NCBI GenBank assembly: GCA_900545175.1 | Contig: UQYF01000001.1 | Location: 287,409-351,408, forward strand | DNA from: an uncultured Eubacteriales bacterium | Lineage (GTDB): Bacteria > Bacillota > Clostridia > Lachnospirales > Lachnospiraceae | DNA: 64,000 nucleotides | Direction: 5' to 3' | Shown here: piece after piece, positions 24,818-33,705 of the stretch | How the letters are laid out: each line of letters begins with the position of its first letter | Numbering within the stretch: position 1 is the stretch's first letter | The notes under the pieces: model-generated | Told to the model about the DNA's origin: nothing | What the model saw: the letters and a program-made list of their open reading frames with translations, nothing else | Databases searched by the model: none | Made by a program: the position numbers and the translations under genes

Positions 24818-26221
24818 ATGGCAGAATTAAGTAATGTAGCGGCTGAGCTTTTAAAAGGAAAGAATGTCGACATGAATTTACCAAAATATGCTGATGGCAT
24901 GAACTCGCTTTACGGGAGAATAGGTTATGTAAAGCTGGCACTTAATCTTTACTCTTTCGCAGAAGTATATGGAGAGGATACGGAGTATACGCAGCTTGTT
25001 TCCGACTATGCACAGAGACTTGCCAACATAATTACTGAGGGAATTTCAGGTGATGATACCGAAAAAAGCTATGACGGAATTCTTGAAGATATTGATTCGT
25101 TAAGAGAAGAGCTTATCGAAAGGATGGAAGTTCTTACTGCATATACGGACAGATTCCAGATTTTTGAGTATGTTCTAAACCGTATTGAATATAATTATAA
25201 AGAATGTGATATAAATTCCGACTACTACGATGATAAGTTCGAGAAAGATATTATCAATTATATTGTCTCAGACAAGGATAATACGGTTGTCAATATGAAA
25301 ATCGGCCAGGTTGTAAGCCAGATACCTATGAGACTTTCAAAAAATAAGTTCTTTGAATTGCTAAGAGATGCTTTTACGCTATATAAGGGCTCTGATACGA
25401 TGGCAGTTGATGACTTTATCTACATGCTCCGTTCAGTCTCTATGCTTCACACACCGGATGGTTTTGACACAGCTTTCGACAGTCTGTCCGAAAAGCTTAG
25501 AAAGCTTGAAGGCTATTCGTATATTGACATGTCAAGGGAGGATTATCTTGAAGCAGCAGATACTCTTGACGATGCGACAGAGTATGTTGTGAATGTGACA
25601 GATATATTTGTACTTCTCATGGATGCGGTGAATGATGCATATATGGTTTTACTCACGGCTGACAAGGCACTTGTCGATGGAAATGTAAGACAGCACTGCC
25701 TTAAGATTATTGACATGGCTCTCGATTCGATATATGACCGTGTTCTTCCTACAGAGGACTCATTTGACAGCTTTGTGGCTATAGAAGGTGTGCAGGAGAA
25801 GCTCTCGACACAGCTTGCATCCGACAGCTATGCACTTGACAATGTGAAAAGCTCATATATGGACAAGGCAGAGCAGCTCGGACTCAAGAAAGCATACGAA
25901 AAGCTTTTCAAGCTTGAAAAGCTCAGTTCCGGCAGCAGCTTCATGAAGCTTGTGGAGGATGAGCTTTCAAATATTATCGCTGATGAGGCATATATTAACA
26001 GCAGATGTGATGAGCTTGTCAATGAGCTTATGGATTTCTTCTCAGAGCATGAGAGACCATTTAACAGAGCGGTTATGTCCGGCATACTCGGCAGTCTTCC
26101 TGTATTTTTTAACAATATGGAGGAGATTAAGAAGTATGTCCATGTTGCACTAGGGCAGTGTAGCGATGAAGCAGAGCGCAAGTCCTGCATGAAGCTTATG
26201 CTTGATTTGATGAATGAATAA
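24818..26221 (+). CDS. all-helical protein of unknown function
   Basis: A 467-residue soluble protein predicted to be almost wholly alpha-helical. It is acidic, and I see no membrane segment, nucleotide-binding motif or catalytic signature. AGAGGATTTATTT precedes the ATG and it lies 18 bases behind lysA. I do not recognise the family. Its helical-repeat character suggests a scaffold or structural role, which is only an inference. The next gene, also unknown, follows at 37 bases. Confidence 0.8.
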   Translation: MAELSNVAAELLKGKNVDMNLPKYADGMNSLYGRIGYVKLALNLYSFAEVYGEDTEYTQLVSDYAQRLANIITEGISGDDTEKSYDGILEDIDSLREELIERMEVLTAYTDRFQIFEYVLNRIEYNYKECDINSDYYDDKFEKDIINYIVSDKDNTVVNMKIGQVVSQIPMRLSKNKFFELLRDAFTLYKGSDTMAVDDFIYMLRSVSMLHTPDGFDTAFDSLSEKLRKLEGYSYIDMSREDYLEAADTLDDATEYVVNVTDIFVLLMDAVNDAYMVLLTADKALVDGNVRQHCLKIIDMALDSIYDRVLPTEDSFDSFVAIEGVQEKLSTQLASDSYALDNVKSSYMDKAEQLGLKKAYEKLFKLEKLSSGSSFMKLVEDELSNIIADEAYINSRCDELVNELMDFFSEHERPFNRAVMSGILGSLPVFFNNMEEIKKYVHVALGQCSDEAERKSCMKLMLDLMNE

Positions 26222-26257
26222 TTATGACATCGTAATTGGCGAAAGGAGGCTGAAGTG

Positions 26258-26611
26258 ATGGCTGTACATTATATCTGGTACGATAAGCTATATTTTCATG
26301 AAGATAATGAAAAAAAGAAGAAACGCCTGCTTCGCCGCCTTGAACGAGGGAAATCGGTGTACGACATATATGTGCTTGCACTTCCAGAGTCAAAGGAGCG
26401 GAACATATTAGACATTTATAATTCCCTTGAGCTTATACAGCCGCACTACAGAGGCAGAGATAAATATATCGTAGGTCTTGCGCATGGCAAAGAGAATGCT
26501 ATAGAACTCGCTGCATCCATTGTCGGTGAAATGTATAACATGAACAAAAATTTTGATATCAGAACCTTTCTTAACTTTCGTGAGAACAGTTTCTCTGACA
26601 GGGAGGGGTGA
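26258..26611 (+). CDS. conserved small protein of unknown function
   Basis: A 117-residue basic protein beginning AVHYIWYDKLYFHEDNEKKKKR, with an N-terminal basic helix, then LALPESKERNILDIYNSLELIQPHY and VGLAHGKENAIELAASIV. AAAGGAGG precedes two adjacent possible starts (GTG 26255 and ATG 26258); the ATG has better spacing. No known motif is evident. It overlaps the beginning of the next gene's ribosome region, so it is probably coupled to the DUF2953 gene. Confidence 0.75.
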   Translation: MAVHYIWYDKLYFHEDNEKKKKRLLRRLERGKSVYDIYVLALPESKERNILDIYNSLELIQPHYRGRDKYIVGLAHGKENAIELAASIVGEMYNMNKNFDIRTFLNFRENSFSDREG

Positions 26612-26613
26612 AG

Positions 26614-27546
26614 TTGATATTTCTTAATATTTTGTTATGTATTTTAAAAATTATAGGAATTGCAATACTTGTGATTCTCGGACTTATAATTTTGATTTTA
26701 TGTCTGATTTTATTTGTTCCTATCAGATATAGAATATATGCATCTTTTCACCAAAAACCTCATGTGTCGGCACATATAACATATTTGTTGAAGCTGCTTG
26801 ATGTCGACTTTGAGCTTGACGGAAAAGAATCCGAGCTTAAAATCAAGATATTCGGGCATAATATATCCGATAAGAAAGAGAAGAACAGCAGAGAAAATAA
26901 AAAGAGCAATCATAGTAATAGAAGAGAAGAAGTCAATGTAAAACAGGCAGAGCAGCCTGAAAAAGTGCCGGATAGAACGGACAGGATTGACAAAATGCCA
27001 CAGCAGGTTCAAAATTTACAGCCTAAGCAGACAATAGCTAAGGCAGATAACTCTTCTGACAGCGACAGTGAGAATAAGTCTGTTTCAGCAAAGAAAGCCG
27101 AAAAAAACAAAAAAAGCCCCAAAAACCCGGCAAAAACAGAAAATAAAGCAGGCATGGCAGCAGATAAGAACAATAGACATTCAGAAATATCGGACAAAGT
27201 CAAAGCTATTATTGCTCTGCTAAAGGAAAACAGACCTGTTATTGATTTTGTACTAAAATATCTTAAGCTTCTTTTCAAACACATATTACCGGGAAGTCAT
27301 GTAATCAATATAAAGCTTGGCTTTGACGACCCTGCGCTGCTTGGAGAACTGTTAGGTGCAGTGGCGGTCATAAGAGCAATGACCGGACTTGTAATTAATA
27401 TTACACCGGTATGGGATGAGACGGTATTTGAGGCGAAAGCGGATTTGAAAGGGCGAATCATACTTGGCAGAGTATTGTATATAGCAGCCGTAGTATATTT
27501 TAATAAGGAAGTCAAAAAGTTTATTAAAGCTATAAAAAATATATAG
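26614..27546 (+). CDS. DUF2953-type membrane-anchored protein
   Basis: About 310 residues. Residues 1-30 form one transmembrane helix, followed by VPIRYRIYASFHQKPHVSAHITYLLKLLDVDFE, the typical opening of DUF2953 proteins. A long Lys/Asn/Glu/Ser linker spans about 85-195. The C-terminal domain (LLKENRPVIDFVLKYLKLLFKHILPG, then GFDDPALLGELLGA) is the usual end. In spore formers DUF2953 proteins sit next to gerW, as here, and a sporulation link is likely but not proven. The GTG at 26608 is only one base from the GGGAGG ribosome site, so TTG 26614 is the more workable start. Confidence 0.75.
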   Translation: MIFLNILLCILKIIGIAILVILGLIILILCLILFVPIRYRIYASFHQKPHVSAHITYLLKLLDVDFELDGKESELKIKIFGHNISDKKEKNSRENKKSNHSNRREEVNVKQAEQPEKVPDRTDRIDKMPQQVQNLQPKQTIAKADNSSDSDSENKSVSAKKAEKNKKSPKNPAKTENKAGMAADKNNRHSEISDKVKAIIALLKENRPVIDFVLKYLKLLFKHILPGSHVINIKLGFDDPALLGELLGAVAVIRAMTGLVINITPVWDETVFEAKADLKGRIILGRVLYIAAVVYFNKEVKKFIKAIKNI

Positions 27547-27565
27547 TAATCAGGAGGAATAGAAT

Positions 27566-27970
27566 ATGGCAGATAACAGCAGTAAGTTTAACTCAACAGT
27601 TGAGTCTCTTTTTTCGGGAATGGACAGCTTTGTAAGTGCAAAGACAGTTGTGGGAGATGCAGTCACTGTAAATGATACAATCATTGTTCCACTTGTTGAT
27701 GTGGCATTCGGAGTGGGAGCCGGAGCATTTTCGGGAGATACCAAGAATAATGCCGGTGGCGGACTTGGAGCTAAGCTTTCACCTAGCGCAGTGCTTGTTA
27801 TACAGAACGGTCAGACAAAGCTTGTGAATGTTAAAAATCAGGATACAATCACAAAGATTCTTGATATGGTTCCGGACATGGTTGACAGGATTTCCGGTAT
27901 TGTCGGAGGCAAGGACAACAAAAAGGATGAAGCTGTCGATGACGCTATAAAGGATATGACTAAAGAGTAA
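27566..27970 (+). CDS. gerW: GerW (YtfJ) family sporulation protein
   Basis: A 134-residue GerW-family protein. In Bacillus it is made in the forespore and is needed for normal germination. Seen: an N-terminal helix, the GDAVTVNDTIIVPLVDVAFG segment, a glycine-rich stretch (GGGLGAKLSPSAVLVI) and the NVKNQDTITKILDMVPDMVDRI C-terminus. CAGGAGGAATAGAAT precedes the ATG. It directly follows the DUF2953 gene, the same order as ytfI-ytfJ in Bacillus. Confidence 0.9.
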   Translation: MADNSSKFNSTVESLFSGMDSFVSAKTVVGDAVTVNDTIIVPLVDVAFGVGAGAFSGDTKNNAGGGLGAKLSPSAVLVIQNGQTKLVNVKNQDTITKILDMVPDMVDRISGIVGGKDNKKDEAVDDAIKDMTKE

Positions 27971-28006
27971 GCGGTAGTCGAAGTAAGAAAATTTAAGGGG
28001 AAGATG

Positions 28007-28690
28007 ATGTCAGTAAAAAAAGGTTTGAAATTTTTACTGCGTTTATGCTATGCGGCTGTCATTTTGGCAGCCGTATATGTACTTGCGGTAAATGGCTATG
28101 TGATTTTCAAAACAAAAGATAGAATAGTGGATGTCGATGAAGCGGCATCTATATCTGACGTGGATTGCATTCTTGTGCTTGGAGCGGCTGTAAAGCCTGA
28201 TAAGACACCGAGCAACATGCTCTACGACAGAATTATGACAGGCGTGAATCTGTATGAAGCAGGAGCTTCCGCCAAAATAATAATGAGCGGGGATCATGGC
28301 AGCTTTGATTATAATGAAGTCGGAACAATGAAAACGTATGCGATAGATGCAGGAGTTCCGTCTGAAGATATATTTATGGATCATGCAGGTTTTTCGACAT
28401 ATGAGAGTGTGTACCGCGCAAAAGAAATCTTCGGCGCTCACAAAATAATAATTGTTTCACAGAGATATCATTTGTACAGAGCTATATATCTTGCACAGGC
28501 ACTTGGAATTGAAGCTTACGGTGTACCGGCTGATGTCAGGAGCTACAGCGGTCAGTTAAAGAGAGAAATAAGAGAAATTCTTGCAAGAAACAAAGATTTT
28601 ATCATATCATTTACAAAGCCGGAACCGACATATCTTGGAGAGAGCATTTCGCTTGACGGAAGCGGCGATGTGACAAATGATAAAAATTAA
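28007..28690 (+). CDS. DUF218 (SanA/YdcF/ElyC-like) membrane-anchored protein
   Basis: About 227 residues: one N-terminal transmembrane helix (about 8-30) and then an external DUF218 domain. The domain shows DCILVLGAAVKPDKTPSNMLYDRI, KIIMSGDHG, STYESVYRAKEIFG and IVSQRYHLYRAIYLAQALG. SanA/ElyC proteins act in envelope integrity, though their chemistry is unsettled. Two tandem ATG codons occur (28004, 28007); the second has the better distance from AAGGGGAAG. It is about 35 bases behind gerW. Confidence 0.85.
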   Translation: MSVKKGLKFLLRLCYAAVILAAVYVLAVNGYVIFKTKDRIVDVDEAASISDVDCILVLGAAVKPDKTPSNMLYDRIMTGVNLYEAGASAKIIMSGDHGSFDYNEVGTMKTYAIDAGVPSEDIFMDHAGFSTYESVYRAKEIFGAHKIIIVSQRYHLYRAIYLAQALGIEAYGVPADVRSYSGQLKREIREILARNKDFIISFTKPEPTYLGESISLDGSGDVTNDKN

Positions 28691-28762
28691 CCGCAAAGTG
28701 AATAAAGATAGGCAGGATGCATATAATAAATTATAGCAGCGGATGTATAGGAGATGACTCCT

Positions 28763-28906
28763 GTGGTGAGAATAATAGGCTTTATGATGTTCTGGATTGC
28801 AGTGGGGATGATAATAGGGCTGCTTATTAACAATGTATTCTGGGGAATTGTGATAATAATTCTTCTGATGATATGCGGATATAATCTTTTTTGCTGCTGC
28901 AAATAG
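28763..28906 (+). CDS. small two-helix membrane peptide
   Basis: A 47-residue open frame (50 if the ATG at 28754 is used) encoding almost only hydrophobic residues in two segments split by NNVFWG and ending GYNLFCCCK. The strong site TAGGAG is directly against the ATG, so the tandem GTG codons at 28763/28766, nine to twelve bases away, are better placed starts. It follows the DUF218 gene and precedes a terminator. The coding pattern, strong ribosome site and cysteine-rich end argue it is real; function unknown. Confidence 0.55.
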   Translation: MVRIIGFMMFWIAVGMIIGLLINNVFWGIVIIILLMICGYNLFCCCK

Positions 28907-28932
28907 AGTGTTAGGAATAAAGTTTAATCGAA

Positions 28933-28964
28933 TGAAAAAAAAGCCTCGGAAAAATCCGGGGCTT
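28933..28964 (-). terminator. terminator of rpmB
   Basis: AAGCCTCGG (28941-28949) pairs with CCGGGGCTT (28956-28964), with one wobble. Read leftward it is followed by eight T residues. Read rightward the tail is weak, but it may still help end the small membrane gene. Confidence 0.8.
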
Positions 28965-28984
28965 AATTATCATCAAACTCTTGA

Positions 28985-29170
28985 CTACGCTCTTGTTACA
29001 GCGCCTGATCTTAAGCAAGAAGTACATACATACATCTTTCTTGGACCTGCTGTTGTCAAAACCTTAACTGACTTAACGTTTGACTTCCACATCTTGTTTG
29101 ATTTTCTGTTAGAGTGACTTACCTTGAGTCCAAAATGAGCACCCTTATCACAAACAGCACACTTTGCCAT
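28985..29170 (-). CDS. rpmB: 50S ribosomal protein L28
   Basis: A 61-residue L28 of the zinc-binding type: CAVC near the N-terminus and CTSC near the C-terminus form the four-cysteine zinc ribbon, with HSNRKSNKMWKSN in between. The gene stands alone on the reverse strand, with TGAGGAGGTGCAATC as ribosome site, its own promoter and a strong terminator. It is divergent from the yloU-fakA operon, an arrangement common in Firmicutes. Confidence 0.97.
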   Translation of the reverse strand: MAKCAVCDKGAHFGLKVSHSNRKSNKMWKSNVKSVKVLTTAGPRKMYVCTSCLRSGAVTRA

Positions 29171-29222
29171 GATTGCACCTCCTCAAAGCTTAATAATGCC
29201 TACTCGGCTGACAACAGAAGTT

Positions 29223-29251
29223 ATGATAACAGATATTTGAAGATTTTGCAA
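29223..29251 (-). promoter_or_regulatory. promoter of rpmB
   Basis: On the reverse strand TTGCAA (29251-29246), 17 bases, TATCAT (29228-29223), about 55 bases before the ATG. Confidence 0.6.
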
Positions 29252-29336
29252 GTAAAAAATATATTTTTTTATAGATTTTCAGAATTTCACTATTGTATGC
29301 CAAAACAGATGACTTATTTATCCGGTTAAATTACTT

Positions 29337-29365
29337 TTGACACTCACATAATAATAATGTATAAT
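29337..29365 (+). promoter_or_regulatory. promoter of the yloU-fakA operon
   Basis: A perfect sigma-A promoter: TTGACA (29337-29342), 17 bases, TATAAT (29360-29365), about 50 bases before the start codon. Confidence 0.9.
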
Positions 29366-29416
29366 AATGACATCATGACTTTGTATACCGTGAATTACAC
29401 GGAGATTGGAGGAACC

Positions 29417-29776
29417 ATGAAAGGTCGAATTGAAAATAAATTAGGAACGGTTATGATAGAGCCGGAAGTTATAGCAATGTTCGCCGGAACAACGGCTATA
29501 GAAAGCTTTGGTATTGTCGGAATGGCGGCAGTCAGCATGAAGGACGGTCTTGTTAAGCTCCTCAAAAGAGAGAGCCTCACTCATGGAATCAATGTCAAGA
29601 TTGACGAAGATAACTTGATAACTTTGGATTTTCATGTTATTGTATCATACGGAGTGTCTATCTCCGCTGTTGCAGATAACCTTGTAAACAGTGTTAAGTA
29701 CAAGGTCGAAGAGTTTGCAGGCATGAAGATTAAGCAGATCAATATATTTGTTGATGGCGTAAGAGTAATCGATTAA
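29417..29776 (+). CDS. yloU: Asp23/Gls24 family protein (YloU)
   Basis: A 119-residue Asp23/Gls24-family protein (alkaline-shock, envelope-associated in relatives). Seen: GTVMIEPEVIAMFAGTTAIESFGIVGMA and the C-terminal VKYKVEEFAGMKIKQINIFVDGVRV. ATG 29417 follows GGAGG; the same frame stays open upstream to 29357, but that stretch includes the -10 box of the promoter and cannot all be translated. It precedes fakA by 24 bases, the conserved yloU-yloV order. Confidence 0.92.
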   Translation: MKGRIENKLGTVMIEPEVIAMFAGTTAIESFGIVGMAAVSMKDGLVKLLKRESLTHGINVKIDEDNLITLDFHVIVSYGVSISAVADNLVNSVKYKVEEFAGMKIKQINIFVDGVRVID

Positions 29777-29800
29777 CCGTTATTTAAGGAGGATTTAACA

Positions 29801-31474
29801 GTGGCTATTAATACCATAGATGCAGCCATGCTCAAGAAGTGCTTTTTAGCAGGAGCTGCCAATCTGGAAGCAAAAAAAGAGATAATTAACGAACTGAATG
29901 TATTCCCGGTTCCCGATGGTGATACAGGAACGAATATGACTATGACCATTCTTTCAGCAGCTAAAGAGGTCAGCGCAATATCAACGCCTAATTTTGAAAA
30001 CTTATCAAAAGCTATATCAGGCGGCTCACTAAGAGGTGCGCGCGGTAATTCGGGTGTTATTCTTTCACAGCTTTTCAGAGGTTTCACGAAGGAAATCAAG
30101 ACAGTGACGGTTATAGATGCGCCGGTGCTTGCAAGAGCATTCCAGAAGGCTACTGAGACTGCATACAAGGCAGTCATGAAGCCTAAAGAAGGAACAATAC
30201 TCACAGTTGCCAAGGGACTTGCTGACAAGATGAATGAACTTGCATGTGAGAATGGTGACTTAGAAGAGATATTAGGACAAGTTTTAGAGCATGGCAAGTA
30301 TGTTCTTTCACAGACTCCAGAGATGCTTCCTGTTTTAAAAGAAGCAGGCGTTGTTGACTCAGGCGGACAGGGACTTATTGAAGTTATTTCAGGTATATAT
30401 GACTGTCTTCTAGGCAAAGAGATTGACCTTACAGCAGCGCTTGGAGAGACAGGAAAAGCGAAGGTTGATGCTGATGCAGTCCAGGAAGAAATAAAATTTG
30501 GTTACTGTACCGAGTTTATCATCAATGTTGAAAAAAAGTTTGACAATGGTGACGAGCTTAACTTTAAGGCTTATCTTGAATCAATCGGTGATTCCATAGT
30601 CGTTGTTGCCGATGAAGATATAGTTAAAGTTCATGTACATACTAACGATCCGGGGCTTGCAATTCAGAAAGCACTCACTTACGGCTCGCTCAGTAAGATG
30701 AAGATTGATAATATGCGTGAAGAGCATAAGGAAAAGCTGATAAAAGAGGCTGAGAAGCTTGAAGCAGAGAAGAAGGCAGCCGAGGAGAAGAAGGAAAAGC
30801 CGGCCGAACCTAAGAAGAAGTATGGCTTTATCTCTGTCTCAGCAGGTGCAGGCCTAAGCGAGATATTTGAAGGTCTTGGAGTTGATGTTGTTATTGAGGG
30901 TGGTCAGACAATGAACCCAAGCACTGAAGATATGCTCAATGCCATTGATAAAGTCAATGCTGAAAATGTATTCATACTTCCGAATAATTCCAATATTATT
31001 CTTGCAGCTAACCAGGCTCAGTCAATAGTTACTGACAAGAATGTGTATGTTGTGCCTTCTAAGACAATACCTCAGGGAATTACAGCACTTATCAATTTTG
31101 ATGAGACTGCTGATGCCGATGCAAATCTTGAGAACATGTCCTCCGAGATGAAGAATGTCAAGACAGGTCAGGTTACTTACGCTGTCCGTGATACATCGAT
31201 GGATGGCAAGGAAATTAAGCAGAATGATATTATGGGTATAGGCGATAAGACAATTCTTTCTGTTGGCAAGGATGTCGAGAGAACAACTATTGATATGCTC
31301 GCACAGCTTATTGATGATGATTCGGAGCTTATAAGTGTATATTATGGAGAGGATGTCACTATGGAGCAGGTTGATTCGCTCACAGCTAAATTAGAGGAAG
31401 CATATCCTGATCTTGACCTTGAAGTTCACAGCGGTGGACAGCCGATTTACTACTATATTGTATCTGTAGAATAA
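29801..31474 (+). CDS. fakA: fatty acid kinase catalytic subunit FakA (DAK2/YloV family)
   Basis: A 557-residue protein. The DhaL-like kinase domain (1-200) carries NVFPVPDGDTGTNM with the metal-binding aspartates and GARGNSGVILSQLFRG. A FakA middle domain follows, then a Lys/Glu/Ala-rich linker near 305-340 and a C-terminal DegV-like domain (from about 345). FakA phosphorylates fatty acids presented by FakB for phospholipid synthesis. No fakB is in the window. The start is GTG with TAAGGAGGATTTAACA. It is in the conserved yloU-fakA-recG order. Confidence 0.92.
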   Translation: MAINTIDAAMLKKCFLAGAANLEAKKEIINELNVFPVPDGDTGTNMTMTILSAAKEVSAISTPNFENLSKAISGGSLRGARGNSGVILSQLFRGFTKEIKTVTVIDAPVLARAFQKATETAYKAVMKPKEGTILTVAKGLADKMNELACENGDLEEILGQVLEHGKYVLSQTPEMLPVLKEAGVVDSGGQGLIEVISGIYDCLLGKEIDLTAALGETGKAKVDADAVQEEIKFGYCTEFIINVEKKFDNGDELNFKAYLESIGDSIVVVADEDIVKVHVHTNDPGLAIQKALTYGSLSKMKIDNMREEHKEKLIKEAEKLEAEKKAAEEKKEKPAEPKKKYGFISVSAGAGLSEIFEGLGVDVVIEGGQTMNPSTEDMLNAIDKVNAENVFILPNNSNIILAANQAQSIVTDKNVYVVPSKTIPQGITALINFDETADADANLENMSSEMKNVKTGQVTYAVRDTSMDGKEIKQNDIMGIGDKTILSVGKDVERTTIDMLAQLIDDDSELISVYYGEDVTMEQVDSLTAKLEEAYPDLDLEVHSGGQPIYYYIVSVE

Positions 31475-31544
31475 TAGACGCTGACAACAGAGCAGCCTGA
31501 TAGTCTGCTTTGCCTGACATATTGCGAATATCATTGACATTTGT

Positions 31545-31583
31545 CCCCTCATGGGTATGACCTGTGAGGGGATATCTTATAAT
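31545..31583 (+). promoter_or_regulatory. hairpin followed by a -10 box ahead of recG
   Basis: CCCCTCA (31545-31551) pairs with TGAGGGG (31565-31571) and may be a weak terminator of fakA, as no T-run follows. TATAAT at 31578-31583 lies just after it, with TATGAC 16 bases upstream as a possible -35. If so, the hairpin overlaps the recG promoter. Confidence 0.4.
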
Positions 31584-31615
31584 ATAGTGTTATGAACAGT
31601 TAAAAGGATGTATAT

Positions 31616-33631
31616 ATGAAGCTTAGCAGTCTTAAAGGTATAGGAGAAAAAACAGAACAGTTATTTATAAAGGCGGGAATAACCGATACATCCATGCTGC
31701 CTTACTATTATCCGCGAAGTTATGATGTATATAGGGAGCCGGTTCTTATAAGTACGATAGAGGAAGACGGAGTGTACACGCTTTATCTGTGCATTGCTTC
31801 TGATGTAGAGATAAAGACGATGAAAAAACTGAATATTACCACCGTATTTGCCGTTGATGAGCAGAATGAGCGTATCAAATTGACATGGTTTAACATGCCG
31901 TTTATAAAAGGTTCTTTAAAGCGTGGCTACAGATATATGGTTCGTGGGCGTGTTGTGATAAAAGGCAGGCTTGCGACAATGGAGCAGCCTAAGCTATATA
32001 CGGCAGCTCAATATGAAGAAAAGCTCCACTATATCCAGCCTATTTATCCGCTTGTAAAAGGCTTGACTAATAACATGGTCGTAAAGGCTGTGACGCAATA
32101 TTTTGCGTCCTTGAATAATCCGGAGGATATGGAATATCTGCCGAAAGAGCTTATAGAGCGTTTTGAGCTTAAGCCGCTGCATGAAGCAGTAAGATACATT
32201 CATTTTCCGCGAAGTATGGATGAGATGCTTCAATCGAGAAAAAGGCTTGCATTTGATGAATTCTTAGGCTTTATGATAAAGATGGATAATCTGAAGGCGC
32301 AGAGAAAAAATCTTGAAAATGAGTGCCGTATATGCGAAGGCAGCTATGCTCTGACACTTATGGAAAGACTGCCGTACAGACTTACCGAACCTCAAAAGAG
32401 GGCATACGATGAGATGGCAGCCGATATGTCGGGGCGTCATGTCATGAACAGGCTTATTCAGGGCGATGTAGGCTCAGGAAAGACTATTATAGCAGTTCTT
32501 GCACTCTTAAATGCTGTTCAATCAGGCTTTCAGGGGGCGCTCATGGCACCAACGGAGGTTTTGGCAAAGCAGCATTATGAGACTATACATGATTTATTTG
32601 AAAAGTACGATATTCCGGTAACACCTGTGCTGCTTGTCGGCTCTATGACGGCGGCGCAGAAGAGAAAAACATACGAGAAGATAAAAGACAAAACAGCCGA
32701 TATTGTGATAGGAACAAATGCTCTTATACAGGAAAAGGTTGAATACTGTAATCTTGGGCTTGTAATCACGGATGAGCAGCATAGATTCGGTGTCAATCAG
32801 AGAGGAAATCTTGCAAAGAAGGGCACGCATCCACATGTATGTGTTATGAGTGCAACGCCTATTCCGAGAACTCTAGCCATAATCCTGTACGGTGACCTTG
32901 ATATATCAATCATAAATGTCATGCCTGAAGGCAGGCTTCCGATAAAAAATGCAGTTGTGGGGGATGAATACAGACCTAATGCATATCGTTTTATCATGAA
33001 CGAAGCGGCAAAGGGACATCAGGCATATGTCATATGCCCGATGGTTGAGGACAATGAGGTAAGCGAGAGCGAGAACGTGACAGATTACACAGTTGAGCTT
33101 AGAAAGAATCTTCCGGGATTGAATATTGAAGGTCTCCACGGACAAATGTCCGCTGAGCTTAAGAATGATATCATGGAACGGTTTGCACAGGGGAAGATAC
33201 AGGTGCTTGTGTCAACTACGGTAATTGAAGTAGGAATCAATGTGCCGAATGCAACCGTCATGCTCATAGAGAATGCCGAAAAGTTCGGACTAGCTCAGCT
33301 TCACCAGCTAAGAGGCAGAGTCGGAAGAGGTAATGCGCAATCGTACTGTATTTTCGTCAGCACATCCAGAAAAAAAGAGTCAAAACAAAGACTTGACATA
33401 ATAGGTAAGTCAAATGACGGATTTTATATAGCAGAACAGGATCTTAAGCTTCGCGGGCCGGGAGATTTCTTCGGAACAAGGCAGAGCGGAGATATGTCTT
33501 TTACGCTTGCGGATATATATGCCGATGCCGATATGTTAAAGAAAGCTAAGGAATGTGCGGATTATATTCTGGAAAACAATTTACAAAATTCATTAAAAAA
33601 GACTTTTTCTCAGGATGACATAATGCTATAA
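31616..33631 (+). CDS. recG: ATP-dependent DNA helicase RecG
   Basis: A 671-residue superfamily 2 helicase that remodels stalled replication forks and Holliday junctions. An N-terminal wedge/OB domain (about 55-160) is followed by helicase motifs: GDVGSGKT (Walker A), TEVLAKQH, DEQHRFG (motif II), SATPIPRTL (motif III), STTVIEVGINVPNA (motif V) and QLRGRVGRG (motif VI). The C-terminal TRG region has the usual LRGPGDFFGTRQSG. The length is normal. The gene follows fakA as in other Firmicutes. Confidence 0.97.
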   Translation: MKLSSLKGIGEKTEQLFIKAGITDTSMLPYYYPRSYDVYREPVLISTIEEDGVYTLYLCIASDVEIKTMKKLNITTVFAVDEQNERIKLTWFNMPFIKGSLKRGYRYMVRGRVVIKGRLATMEQPKLYTAAQYEEKLHYIQPIYPLVKGLTNNMVVKAVTQYFASLNNPEDMEYLPKELIERFELKPLHEAVRYIHFPRSMDEMLQSRKRLAFDEFLGFMIKMDNLKAQRKNLENECRICEGSYALTLMERLPYRLTEPQKRAYDEMAADMSGRHVMNRLIQGDVGSGKTIIAVLALLNAVQSGFQGALMAPTEVLAKQHYETIHDLFEKYDIPVTPVLLVGSMTAAQKRKTYEKIKDKTADIVIGTNALIQEKVEYCNLGLVITDEQHRFGVNQRGNLAKKGTHPHVCVMSATPIPRTLAIILYGDLDISIINVMPEGRLPIKNAVVGDEYRPNAYRFIMNEAAKGHQAYVICPMVEDNEVSESENVTDYTVELRKNLPGLNIEGLHGQMSAELKNDIMERFAQGKIQVLVSTTVIEVGINVPNATVMLIENAEKFGLAQLHQLRGRVGRGNAQSYCIFVSTSRKKESKQRLDIIGKSNDGFYIAEQDLKLRGPGDFFGTRQSGDMSFTLADIYADADMLKKAKECADYILENNLQNSLKKTFSQDDIML

Positions 33632-33646
33632 TGTGCGTTGTACTTA

Positions 33647-33676
33647 TTTACAGCAGCAAAAAAGATGTGCTACAAT
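33647..33676 (+). promoter_or_regulatory. promoter of the phosphatase-rsmD-coaD run
   Basis: TTTACA (33647-33652), 18 bases, TACAAT (33671-33676). Confidence 0.5.
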
Positions 33677-33705
33677 AGGCTTAACGTTCGGAAAAGAGGT
33701 TTATT

